From Serratia sp. AKBS12 (lineage in GTDB: Bacteria; Pseudomonadota; Gammaproteobacteria; Enterobacterales; Enterobacteriaceae), in contig NZ_JANUSB010000011.1 in NCBI RefSeq assembly GCF_024793895.1, positions 124,001 to 188,000 on the forward strand: a stretch of 64,000 nucleotides of DNA. Reading direction: 5' to 3'. Shown piece by piece: positions 42,521 through 50,602 of this stretch (position 1 is the first letter of the stretch; each line of letters starts with the position of its first letter). Below the pieces are notes generated by a model. It was not told where the DNA came from. It was given only the letters and a program-made list of their open reading frames with translations, and made no database searches. Made by a program: the position numbers and the translations under genes.

Positions 42521-43480
42521 ATGAGTCTGAATTTTCTTGATTTTGAACAGCCGATTGCAGAGCTGGAAGCGAAAATTGACTCGCTGACTGCAGTCAGCCG
42601 TCAAGACGAAAAATTAGATATTAATCTGGACGAAGAGGTTCAGCGCCTGCGTGAAAAGAGCGTTGAGCTGACGCGCAAGATTTTTTCCGATCTTGGGGCC
42701 TGGCAAGTTGCCCAATTGGCACGCCACCCGCGCCGTCCTTACACCCTGGATTATATCAAACACATCTTTACCGACTTCGAAGAGTTGGCCGGCGACCGCG
42801 CCTATGCCGATGACAAGGCGATCGTCGGTGGAATCGCGCGTCTGGACGGTCGGCCGGTGATGATCATCGGACATCAGAAGGGCCGTGAAACCAAAGAGAA
42901 AATCCGCCGCAACTTCGGTATGCCGGCACCGGAAGGTTACCGCAAGGCGCTGCGCCTGATGGAAATGGCGTCACGCTTTAATATGCCGATCATCACCTTC
43001 ATCGACACCCCGGGCGCCTATCCGGGCGTGGGTGCAGAAGAGCGCGGCCAGTCGGAAGCGATTGCTCGCAACCTGCGTGAGATGTCGCGTCTACAGGTAC
43101 CGGTGATCTGTACGGTTATCGGCGAAGGCGGCTCCGGTGGCGCGTTGGCGATCGGCGTTGGCGACAAAGTGAATATGCTGCAGTACAGCACCTACTCGGT
43201 GATCTCGCCGGAAGGCTGCGCCTCGATTCTGTGGAAAAGCGCTGACAAAGCGCCAATCGCCGCAGAAGCGATGGGCATCACCGCGCCGCGTCTGAAAGAA
43301 CTGAAGCTGATTGATTCGGTGATCCCGGAACCGCTGGGCGCGGCTCATCGCGACGTACCGGCGATGGCCGCATCGTTGAAGGCACAACTGCTGGCCGATC
43401 TGACCGATCTCGACGGGTTGAACACCGAAGAGTTGCTCAATCGCCGCTATCAGCGCCTGATGAACTACGGCTACTGCTGA
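42521..43480 (+). CDS. accA: Acetyl-CoA carboxylase carboxyltransferase subunit alpha
   Basis: With AccD forms the carboxyltransferase that moves CO2 from biotin to acetyl-CoA to give malonyl-CoA. The 319-residue protein has the N-terminal helical segment ([20 protein letters not shown]), the crotonase-like core ([35 protein letters not shown]) and a C-terminal HRD-type segment. It starts 12 bp after dnaE and is followed by a strong terminator. Confidence 0.98.
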   Translation: MSLNFLDFEQPIAELEAKIDSLTAVSRQDEKLDINLDEEVQRLREKSVELTRKIFSDLGAWQVAQLARHPRRPYTLDYIKHIFTDFEELAGDRAYADDKAIVGGIARLDGRPVMIIGHQKGRETKEKIRRNFGMPAPEGYRKALRLMEMASRFNMPIITFIDTPGAYPGVGAEERGQSEAIARNLREMSRLQVPVICTVIGEGGSGGALAIGVGDKVNMLQYSTYSVISPEGCASILWKSADKAPIAAEAMGITAPRLKELKLIDSVIPEPLGAAHRDVPAMAASLKAQLLADLTDLDGLNTEELLNRRYQRLMNYGYC

Positions 43481-43497
43481 TAAGCGCCTGCCACACC

Positions 43498-43521
43498 AAA
43501 CCGCCTCCGGGCGGTTTTTTT
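43498..43521 (+). terminator. accA terminator
   Basis: AAACCGCC-TCC-GGGCGGTTT followed by a T-run. The same hairpin core (CCGCCTCCGGGCGG) also follows tsf at 25297. Confidence 0.85.
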
Positions 43522-43587
43522 ATGTCTGCCTATTTTGCTTTATGCTTTATAAGGTTGTATTGGCCGTTTACTGACAGGAGCAGCACG

Positions 43588-45729
43588 ATGAATATTATCG
43601 CGATCATGAGCCCGATGGGCGTTTACTACAAAGATGAACCGATACGCGAGCTGCACCAGGCGCTGTCTGTCATGGGGTTTCAACTGGTGTATCCGCAAGG
43701 CAGTGCAGACCTGCTAAAGCTGATTGAACACAATGCGCGCATCTGCGGCGTGATTTTCGACTGGGACGAGTACAGTCTGGAACTGTGCAGCGAAATCAAC
43801 GAGCTGAATGAATACTTGCCGCTGTATGCGTTCATCAACACCCATTCCACCTTCGACGTCAGCCTGCATGAAATGCGCATGGTGCTGTATTTCTTTGAGT
43901 ACGGCCTGAATGCGGCGCAGGATATCGCCCAGCGCATCCGCCAGTACACCGACGAATACGTGGATACCATCACGCCACCGCTGACCAAGGCGCTGTTCAC
44001 CTACGTCAAGGAAGGAAAATACACCTTTTGTACGCCTGGCCATATGGCAGGCACCGCGTTCCAGAAAAGCCCGGTCGGCTGTCTGTTCTATGACTTCTTT
44101 GGCGCCAATACGCTAAAGGCCGACGTGTCGATTTCGGTGACCGAACTGGGCTCGCTGCTCGATCATACCGGCCCGCACCTGGAGGCCGAGGAGTATATCG
44201 CCCGGACCTTTAACGCCGAGCAGAGCTATCTGGTGACCAACGGCACCTCGACGGCCAACAAGATTATCGGCATGTACGCGGCGCCGGCGGGCAGCACGGT
44301 ATTGATTGACCGCAACTGCCACAAGTCACTGTGCCATCTGTTGATGATGAGCGATATCGTACCGATTTACCTGCGCCCGCTGCGTAATGCCTACGGTATT
44401 CTCGGCGGCATCCCACGTCGGGAGTTCAGCCGGGAGAGTATCAGCAGTCGCATTGCAGAAACCGCCAATGCCAGTTGGCCGGTGCATGCGGTGATCACCA
44501 ATTCCACCTATGACGGCCTGCTGTACAACACCGACTTTATCAAGCAGACGCTGGAGGTGCCGTCGATCCATTTTGACTCCGCCTGGGTGCCTTACACCAA
44601 TTTTCACCCCATCTATGCCGGCAAGAGCGGTATGAGCGGCGAGCGTATCGCCGGTAAGGTGATCTACGAAACCCAGTCGACGCACAAATTATTGGCGGCG
44701 TTCTCCCAAGCCTCGATGATACATATCAAGGGGGATTACGATGAAGGCACCTTCAATGAAGCCTATATGATGCACACCACCACCTCGCCGCATTACGGCA
44801 TTGTGGCATCGATGGAAACCGCTGCGGCGATGCTGCGCGGCAATCCGGGGCGGCGCATGATCAACCGCTCGGTAGAGCGCGCGCTGCATTTCCGCCGTGA
44901 GGTGCAGCGGTTGCGAGCGGAAAGCGACGGCTGGTTCTTTGACATCTGGCAACCAGAGGAGATCGATCAGGCCGAATGCTGGGCGCTGTCGCCAGACGAA
45001 AACTGGCATGGTTTCGGCAACACCGACCGCGATCATCTGTTCCTCGATCCGATCAAGGTGACCATTTTGACACCCGGCATGAATGAGTTGGGCGGGTTGG
45101 CGGAAAGCGGTATTCCGGCGGCGCTGGTGGCCAAGTATCTCGACGAGCGAGGTATCGTGGTAGAAAAAACCGGTCCCTATAACCTGCTGTTTCTGTTCAG
45201 CATCGGTATTGATAAAACCAAGGCGATGAGCCTGTTGCGCGGTTTGACCGATTTTAAACGCGCTTTCGATCTTAACCTGCGGGTGAAGAACATGCTGCCG
45301 GATCTATACGCTGAAGACCCCGACTTCTACCGCAATATGCGCGTCCAGGATCTGGCCGCCGGCATCCATCGGCTGATTTGCCAGCACGACTTGCCGCGCC
45401 TGATGCAACGCGCGTTCGACGTTTTGCCGCAGATGTGTCTGACCCCACATCAGATGTTCCAGCAGCAGGTGCGCGGCAACGTTGAAACCTGTGAAATAGA
45501 TCAACTGATCGGCAAAGTGGCGGCCAACATGATCTTGCCATACCCGCCAGGAGTGCCGTTGGTGATGCCAGGAGAGATGATCACCGAAGAAAGCCGCGCG
45601 GTGCTGGATTTTCTGCTGATGCTGTGTTCGATTGGTGAGCGTTATCCAGGGTTTGAAACCGACATTCATGGTGCCAAGCTGACCGACGACGGGCGCTATC
45701 TGGTGAAGGTGCTGAAAGATCCGCTGTGA
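43588..45729 (+). CDS. ldcC: Lysine decarboxylase LdcC (constitutive type)
   Basis: PLP-dependent decarboxylase converting lysine to cadaverine and CO2. The 713-residue, fold-I decamer-type protein has the N-terminal wing (MNIIAIMSPMGVYYKDEPIR), the PLP lysine in ETQSTHKLLAAFSQ near residue 367 and a C-terminal domain ending DIHGAKLTDDGRYLVKVL. Calling LdcC rather than CadA rests on MSPMGVYY, DEYSLELC, VPSIHFD and the position after accA, as in E. coli. The usual CTPGHMGGT reads CTPGHMAGT here, a Gly-to-Ala change. ACAGGAG lies 7 nt before the ATG. Confidence 0.95.
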   Translation: MNIIAIMSPMGVYYKDEPIRELHQALSVMGFQLVYPQGSADLLKLIEHNARICGVIFDWDEYSLELCSEINELNEYLPLYAFINTHSTFDVSLHEMRMVLYFFEYGLNAAQDIAQRIRQYTDEYVDTITPPLTKALFTYVKEGKYTFCTPGHMAGTAFQKSPVGCLFYDFFGANTLKADVSISVTELGSLLDHTGPHLEAEEYIARTFNAEQSYLVTNGTSTANKIIGMYAAPAGSTVLIDRNCHKSLCHLLMMSDIVPIYLRPLRNAYGILGGIPRREFSRESISSRIAETANASWPVHAVITNSTYDGLLYNTDFIKQTLEVPSIHFDSAWVPYTNFHPIYAGKSGMSGERIAGKVIYETQSTHKLLAAFSQASMIHIKGDYDEGTFNEAYMMHTTTSPHYGIVASMETAAAMLRGNPGRRMINRSVERALHFRREVQRLRAESDGWFFDIWQPEEIDQAECWALSPDENWHGFGNTDRDHLFLDPIKVTILTPGMNELGGLAESGIPAALVAKYLDERGIVVEKTGPYNLLFLFSIGIDKTKAMSLLRGLTDFKRAFDLNLRVKNMLPDLYAEDPDFYRNMRVQDLAAGIHRLICQHDLPRLMQRAFDVLPQMCLTPHQMFQQQVRGNVETCEIDQLIGKVAANMILPYPPGVPLVMPGEMITEESRAVLDFLLMLCSIGERYPGFETDIHGAKLTDDGRYLVKVLKDPL

Positions 45730-45730
45730 T

Positions 45731-46276
45731 TCAGGCAAACTCGCGACAGATAAGCCGCTCGCTGTCGTGCGGTAACGACTCATGCGTCAGGCCGCAAAAG
45801 CCGTGCCCTTCGCGCCGTTGATGGTAGCGGCAGCGGTGGCACTCACCGAACAGCGCAGCGTCGCCTTGTTTTTGTAACTGGCGCAGCAACTGCGTCAGTA
45901 ATTCCAACAGGTTATCGCCGTCGTTGCCCATCGCCTGCTGCGCCTCGCGCAGATAGGCCGGTGGAAACAGCGCGTCCATCAATTCACGCGCTTTGTCGGT
46001 CAGCTGCAATCGTACGCTGCGGCGATCTTTAACGTCCGCCATCCGGGCGATCAGTCCGTTACTCTCTAATTTTTTTAGCGACTGCGACACCGTACCCTTG
46101 GTGAGTCCAAGGTAATCCGCCACCGCCATCGGCGTGTTGGAATAGTGATTGCAGCGCGCCAGATAATACAGCGCACTCAACTGCACCGGCGGCAGGGCGG
46201 CCAGCTCCTCATGACTGCGCAGCCAGCTGCGCTGCAGGCTATTCAGACGTTCCAGCAAATCAAACAGTGTCAGCAT
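45731..46276 (-). CDS. MarR-family regulator with cysteine-rich C-terminal tail
   Basis: A 181-residue transcription regulator. The winged HTH occupies about residues 28-100 (PPVQLSALYYLARCNH, VADYLGLTKGTVSQSLKKLE, DVKDRRSVRLQLT). After the dimer helices a tail from 144 carries Cys146, Cys149, His152, Cys161 and Cys177 (GECHRCRYHQ, HGFCGLTHES, ERLICREF), a spacing that could bind Zn or an Fe-S cluster or sense thiol oxidation; this is inference. ATG 46276 has GAGGGG 7 nt upstream; longer frames to 46528 cross the divergent gene's promoter. It is divergent from a CPVC thioredoxin-like gene and convergent with ldcC (1 bp apart). Not recognised as a named regulator. Confidence 0.88.
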   Translation of the reverse strand: MLTLFDLLERLNSLQRSWLRSHEELAALPPVQLSALYYLARCNHYSNTPMAVADYLGLTKGTVSQSLKKLESNGLIARMADVKDRRSVRLQLTDKARELMDALFPPAYLREAQQAMGNDGDNLLELLTQLLRQLQKQGDAALFGECHRCRYHQRREGHGFCGLTHESLPHDSERLICREFA

Positions 46277-46299
46277 AATCCCCTCAATATTGTCGCTAG

Positions 46300-46374
46300 A
46301 TAGTATCGATTGAAAACTATATTGACAAGCGGCAGGGATGACCTTATCGTGCATTTGGTTTTGATTCGAAACTA
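46300..46374. promoter_or_regulatory. Candidate MarR operator and divergent promoter
   Basis: An imperfect 21-bp palindrome with arms ATAGT/ACTAT lies at 46300-46320. Part of it, TCGATTGAAAACTA (46306-46319), recurs as TTGATTCGAAACTA at 46361-46374 (11 of 14 identical). A consensus -35 TTGACA (46323-46328) for the plus-strand gene lies between them, with TATCGT 16 bp downstream. The layout fits repression of both divergent genes by the adjacent regulator. Confidence 0.5.
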
Positions 46375-46423
46375 AATGGGTGAGGGTCAACTTACCCACA
46401 GGGTCACAACAAGGAGAATTAAC

Positions 46424-46657
46424 ATGACTAAAGCCGTTTTCTATCATGCCGGTTGCCCGGTTTGCGTGAGTGCAGAACAGCAGTTGCTGGCACTGCTGCG
46501 TGATGATGTCGCAGTGAATGTGGTGCATCTGGGCGAGCAGCCGGCCTATATTGCCGATGCCGAACGGGCTGGGGTAAAAAGCGTGCCTGCGCTGGTGGTG
46601 GATGGACAGGTGTTACATATCAACTTTGGTGCGGCGCTGGCAGATCTGCCGGGTTAA
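46424..46657 (+). CDS. Small thioredoxin/glutaredoxin-like protein
   Basis: A 77-residue thioredoxin-fold protein with a redox site CPVC (Cys11, Cys14) after the first strand (KAVFYHAGCPVCVSAEQQ) and the cis-proline Pro55 in KSVPALVVDGQ. It has no signal peptide, so it should act in the cytosol. AAGGAG lies 7 nt before ATG 46424; the frame is open to 46376 without support. It is divergent from a MarR regulator with a cysteine-rich tail, which suggests a redox-responsive pair. Substrate unknown; it resembles the glutaredoxin-like NrdH size class but is not beside nrd genes. Confidence 0.85.
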   Translation: MTKAVFYHAGCPVCVSAEQQLLALLRDDVAVNVVHLGEQPAYIADAERAGVKSVPALVVDGQVLHINFGAALADLPG

Positions 46658-46672
46658 CTACGGTATTGCTTC

Positions 46673-46698
46673 AAGCCCCGTCTCAGCGGGGCTTTTTG
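46673..46698 (+). terminator. Terminator of the thioredoxin-like gene
   Basis: AAGCCCCG-TCTCAG-CGGGGCTT followed by TTT, 16 bp after the stop codon. Confidence 0.85.
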
Positions 46699-46777
46699 CT
46701 ATTCGGCCTTTTGCCAATTGACCTTGGTTGGACTCATCGCCTAACGTAGCTCATCCAACCTTACATCAGGAGTTAGC

Positions 46778-47167
46778 ATGTTGGCTTTACGTCAGGTGCA
46801 TCACATTGCAATCATTGCGTCCGATTATGCCGTCAGTAAGCACTTTTATTGCCAGATACTGGGCTTTACCCTGCAAGGCGAGTTTTATCGCCAGGAGCGC
46901 GACTCCTGGAAGGCCGATCTGGCGCTGAATGGCCAATATACCCTCGAACTGTTTTCCTTCCCGTCACCACCGCTGCGCGTCAGCCGCCCGGAAGCTTGCG
47001 GCCTGCGCCATCTGGCGTTTAGCGTCGACGATATCGAGCAGTCGATTGCGCATTTACAGGCTGCCGGCGTAGCATGCGAAACGGTACGCGTCGATCCTTA
47101 TACCGGGGCGCGCTTCACATTCTTTAGCGATCCCGACGGCTTGCCGCTAGAGTTATATGAACAATGA
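46778..47167 (+). CDS. yaeR: VOC-family protein YaeR
   Basis: A 129-residue vicinal-oxygen-chelate fold protein related to glyoxalase I (GloA2 group). The metal-ligand positions are in VHHIAIIASDYAVSKHFYC, YTLELFSFP, CGLRHLAFSVDDIE and PDGLPLELYEQ. No substrate is established for E. coli YaeR. The ribosome-binding site CAGGAG is good. In E. coli it stands between ldcC and tilS; here the MarR/CPVC pair lies before it and the cad-dtpC block after it. Confidence 0.9.
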   Translation: MLALRQVHHIAIIASDYAVSKHFYCQILGFTLQGEFYRQERDSWKADLALNGQYTLELFSFPSPPLRVSRPEACGLRHLAFSVDDIEQSIAHLQAAGVACETVRVDPYTGARFTFFSDPDGLPLELYEQ

Positions 47168-47256
47168 ATGCTTAATCGATATGGCGCAGCCCAAGTCGCA
47201 GGCGGTTATGGTATCATCGCGCGCTTGCTTCGTGTCCCCTTTGAGTTATTTCCGCC

Positions 47257-48804
47257 ATGCAACAGCCTGTATTTCGCGTCGGAGAGTGGCTGGTTACTCC
47301 AGCAAATAATCAAATCAGCCGTGATGGGCGTCAGAAGACGCTGGAGCCACGTTTAATCGATATGTTGTTCTATTTTGCTCAGCATCCGGACGTGGTGCTG
47401 AGTCGTGATGAACTGATCGATAACGTCTGGAAACGCAATATCGTCACCAATCATGTGGTGACGCAGAGCATTTCCGAACTGCGCAAGTATTTGAAAGACG
47501 GTGACGGCAACGGTCGTGAATATATTGTCACCGTGCCTAAGCGTGGTTATAAGCTGGCTGCACAGGTCATGTGGTGTGAAGAAGGTGAGCTACCGCCGCC
47601 GGCAGCGCCGCAGGTGGCAGTAATTACCCATGAGCCGGAAGATGGCGGCGAGGATGAGGTGCAAGACTATATTCCGCCACGGCCGACGGCAAAACCGGTC
47701 GAATCGGCGCGTAGCGGCACGCGATTTTATCAACGCTCGCCATTTTGGGTATGGTTGAGCTTCCTGGCCGCACTCAGCGCCTGCGTGGCGTTTGTCGGTA
47801 TTGCTACCTTGTCGCCGCGGGTGCCGGTGGCAACCATGCCGATGCTGCTTAATCCGCGTGATATCGATATCCGCATTCAGGGTGGCAACAGCTGTAGCAA
47901 CTGGATGCCGCAGCTTTCCTACGTGGTTGGCCTCAGTGAACTGATTGCCGATTCGCTCAATACCTACTCCACCTTTTTGGTTCACGATCACACCAACTAT
48001 AACTACGGCGGGCCGAGCAGCTCGGGTAAATCGCTGACCATCGAATTCGTCAATCAGCGTCACTACCGCGCCCAGCAATGCTTCCTGTCGGTAAAGCTGG
48101 TGGATAACGCCGATAGCGCAATCATGCTGGATAAACGTTACTTTATTACTACGGACAATCAGCTCAAGATCCAGGCCGATTTGCTAAACAGTATGTCGGT
48201 GGCGCTGAAACAGCCGTGGCCGCCGCAGTTGCTAAAGCGTCTGAACGCTGTACTTCCGCAGCAGGGGCCGGCCTTGCAGCAGTTTTATCAGGCGCATCAG
48301 CTGCTGATTCAGGGAGACGCAGATTCCCTGACGCGTGCCAGCGAACTGCTCAGCGCGCTGATGAAAAGCGCGCCTGATTTTGTCTATAGCGGGGCAGAAA
48401 AAGCGCTGGTTGACGTATTAAGAAACTCATATCAACCGTTTGACAGCCAGCAGTCGCAGCAACTGCGTGATGAAATCAAGCGGCTGGAAGGCCTACCGCA
48501 ATTGCAAGACAGTCCTATCTTGCAGCAGATATATACCGTGGAAGCGCTGGGGCAGGGGAGAATCGACGACGCCTACCGATCAATAAATAAGGCTATCGAC
48601 ATGCAAATGTCATGGATTAATTATGTTCTGCTGGGCAAGGTTTATGAAATGCAGGGGCGAAATCATTTAGCAGCAGATTCTTATATCACCGCTTTCAATT
48701 TGCGCCCTGGGGAAAACACCTTGCATTGGATAACAAATGGCATATTCCAAACCTCAATTTCTGCCGTTGTTCCTTATTTAGCTCATTACGACGCCGATAA
48801 ATGA
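47257..48804 (+). CDS. cadC: Membrane-bound acid and lysine sensor-regulator CadC
   Basis: ToxR-type one-component activator of cadBA. The 515-residue protein has an N-terminal OmpR-like winged HTH (residues 5-100; SRDELIDNVWKRNIVTNHVV), an acidic proline-rich linker, one membrane helix (about 162-185, FWVWLSFLAALSACVAFVGI) and a periplasmic sensor domain. Cys213 and Cys275 correspond to the pH-responsive disulfide pair (Cys208/Cys272) of E. coli CadC. The lysine permease LysP, its usual lysine co-sensor, is not in the window. cadBA follows on the same strand. Confidence 0.95.
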   Translation: MQQPVFRVGEWLVTPANNQISRDGRQKTLEPRLIDMLFYFAQHPDVVLSRDELIDNVWKRNIVTNHVVTQSISELRKYLKDGDGNGREYIVTVPKRGYKLAAQVMWCEEGELPPPAAPQVAVITHEPEDGGEDEVQDYIPPRPTAKPVESARSGTRFYQRSPFWVWLSFLAALSACVAFVGIATLSPRVPVATMPMLLNPRDIDIRIQGGNSCSNWMPQLSYVVGLSELIADSLNTYSTFLVHDHTNYNYGGPSSSGKSLTIEFVNQRHYRAQQCFLSVKLVDNADSAIMLDKRYFITTDNQLKIQADLLNSMSVALKQPWPPQLLKRLNAVLPQQGPALQQFYQAHQLLIQGDADSLTRASELLSALMKSAPDFVYSGAEKALVDVLRNSYQPFDSQQSQQLRDEIKRLEGLPQLQDSPILQQIYTVEALGQGRIDDAYRSINKAIDMQMSWINYVLLGKVYEMQGRNHLAADSYITAFNLRPGENTLHWITNGIFQTSISAVVPYLAHYDADK

Positions 48805-48814
48805 CCTTATCATG

Positions 48815-48843
48815 GCTCTCGACGAGCGCAGCGCTGCCGAGAG
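48815..48843 (+). terminator. Possible cadC terminator
   Basis: GCTCTCG and CGAGAGC form a 7-bp stem with a long GC-rich loop that can fold further; the tail GTTATATTTATTG is only moderately T rich. Confidence 0.45.
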
Positions 48844-49165
48844 CGTTATATTTATTGTGGCGTTTTGTTGTCGTTATGTAATTTAATAAGCGTCTGGTAG
48901 ATTGTTGTTTTTTTCATTTGTTAATTTTTTTAACTTAACTAATATGCTGTTTTTGTTGGCTGTTTACCTTTTCTTGATATGCGCTTGGCATCTTTATATG
49001 TTACTGCGAAACCTCAAGTTATCATTTGTATGAACATGAGCGTAATATCACTTTATCTTTAGGATTTTATATTCTCGTCTGTTTAACATTCTGAGCATCA
49101 AGTCGGGGTGCTGATGGTTGGTTTATCGCCCCGTCTTATAAAAAATGACACTCAGGAGAACAGAC
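48844..49165 (+). promoter_or_regulatory. cadBA upstream regulatory region
   Basis: About 320 bp without a gene, markedly AT rich compared with the neighbours. A TATATT at 49068-49073 is a candidate -10, without a good -35, as expected for an activated promoter. CadC sites and H-NS silencing are known for this region in E. coli; I cannot place the sites by eye. Confidence 0.45.
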
Positions 49166-50509
49166 ATGGCTTCATCCAAGAAGATAGGGCTTATTGCCTG
49201 CACCGGCGTGGTCGCCGGGAATATGATGGGGAGCGGGATTGCGTTATTACCCGCGAACCTGGCAAGTATCGGCTCCATTGCCATTTGGGGCTGGGTGATA
49301 TCTATTATTGGTGCGATGTCGTTGGCCTATGTTTATGCCCGGCTTGCGACTAAAAACCCACAGCAGGGTGGTCCTATTGCCTATGCCGGGGAAATATCGC
49401 CGGCCTTCGGCTTCCAGACCGGCGTGCTGTATTACCATGCCAACTGGATTGGCAATCTGGCCATCGGCATTACCGCCGTTTCCTACCTCTCCACCTTCTT
49501 CCCCGCGCTGAATAATCCGGTACCGGCAGGTATTGCCTGTATCGCCATCGTCTGGGTATTTACCTTTGTCAATCTGCTAGGCGGATCCTGGGTCAGCCGT
49601 TTGACCACACTCGGGCTGGTGCTGGTGCTGATCCCGATTGTAGTGACCGCCATTGCCGGCTGGCACTGGTTTGACGTCGCTACCTATCAGGCGAACTGGA
49701 ATACCTCCACAACCACTGACAGTCACGCGGTGGTCAAAAGTATCCTGCTGTGCCTGTGGGCCTTCATCGGCGTGGAATCCGCTGCGGTCAGCACCGGCAT
49801 GGTAAAAAATCCGAAACGCACCGTACCGTTGGCCACCATGCTGGGTACCGGTCTGGCCGGCATTATCTATATCGCCGCCACCCAGGTATTGAGCGGCATG
49901 TACCCTGCCAGCCAAATGGCCGCCAGCGGCGCACCGTTCGCCATCAGTGCGTCCACCATTATGGGCGGTTGGGCTGCGCCAATGGTTTCTGCCTTCACCG
50001 CCTTCGCCTGCCTGACCTCGCTGGGCTCGTGGATGATGCTGGTAGGCCAGGCCGGGGTTCGCGCAGCCAATGACGGTAACTTCCCGAAAGTGTATGGCGA
50101 ACTGGATAAAAACGGCATACCGAAGAAAGGCCTGCTGCTGGCCAGCTGCAAAATGACCGCGTTGATGGTGTTGATCACCCTGATGAGCTCCAACGGCGGC
50201 AAGGCATCCGACCTGTTTGGTGAACTGACCGGCATCGCGGTACTGCTGACCATGCTGCCTTACTTCTACTCATGCGTAGACCTGATTCGCTTCGAAGGCG
50301 TCAACGTTCGCAACCTGCTGAGTCTGATCGCTTCCATCTGCGGCTGTGGTTTCTGCTTCATCGCCTTGATGGGTGCCAATTCGTTCGAACTGTCCGGCAC
50401 CTTTATCGTCAGCCTGATCATCCTGATGTTCTACGCCCGGAAAATGAATACCCGTCAGGTTGCCAACGCGGCGGCCCTTGAAGACAACGCAGCGGCCAAA
50501 GCGCACTGA
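49166..50509 (+). CDS. cadB: Cadaverine/lysine antiporter CadB
   Basis: Inner-membrane APC-superfamily exchanger that exports cadaverine and imports lysine, completing the acid-consuming cycle with CadA. The 447-residue protein has 12 predicted helices, begins ASSKKIGLIACTGVVAGNMM and shows the conserved unwound GSGIALLPANL in helix 1 and FIGVESAAVSTGMVKNPKR in helix 6. CAGGAG lies 7 nt before ATG 49166. cadA follows 93 bp downstream. Confidence 0.95.
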   Translation: MASSKKIGLIACTGVVAGNMMGSGIALLPANLASIGSIAIWGWVISIIGAMSLAYVYARLATKNPQQGGPIAYAGEISPAFGFQTGVLYYHANWIGNLAIGITAVSYLSTFFPALNNPVPAGIACIAIVWVFTFVNLLGGSWVSRLTTLGLVLVLIPIVVTAIAGWHWFDVATYQANWNTSTTTDSHAVVKSILLCLWAFIGVESAAVSTGMVKNPKRTVPLATMLGTGLAGIIYIAATQVLSGMYPASQMAASGAPFAISASTIMGGWAAPMVSAFTAFACLTSLGSWMMLVGQAGVRAANDGNFPKVYGELDKNGIPKKGLLLASCKMTALMVLITLMSSNGGKASDLFGELTGIAVLLTMLPYFYSCVDLIRFEGVNVRNLLSLIASICGCGFCFIALMGANSFELSGTFIVSLIILMFYARKMNTRQVANAAALEDNAAAKAH

Positions 50510-50602
50510 TCCACCGCCTCTGACCGACCGATATTACCCCAGCCTCTTCTTTCCGACCTGTCTCGTGATGGGAAGCGGCTTGCTTTGCCAGGAGAAATGC
50601 TT

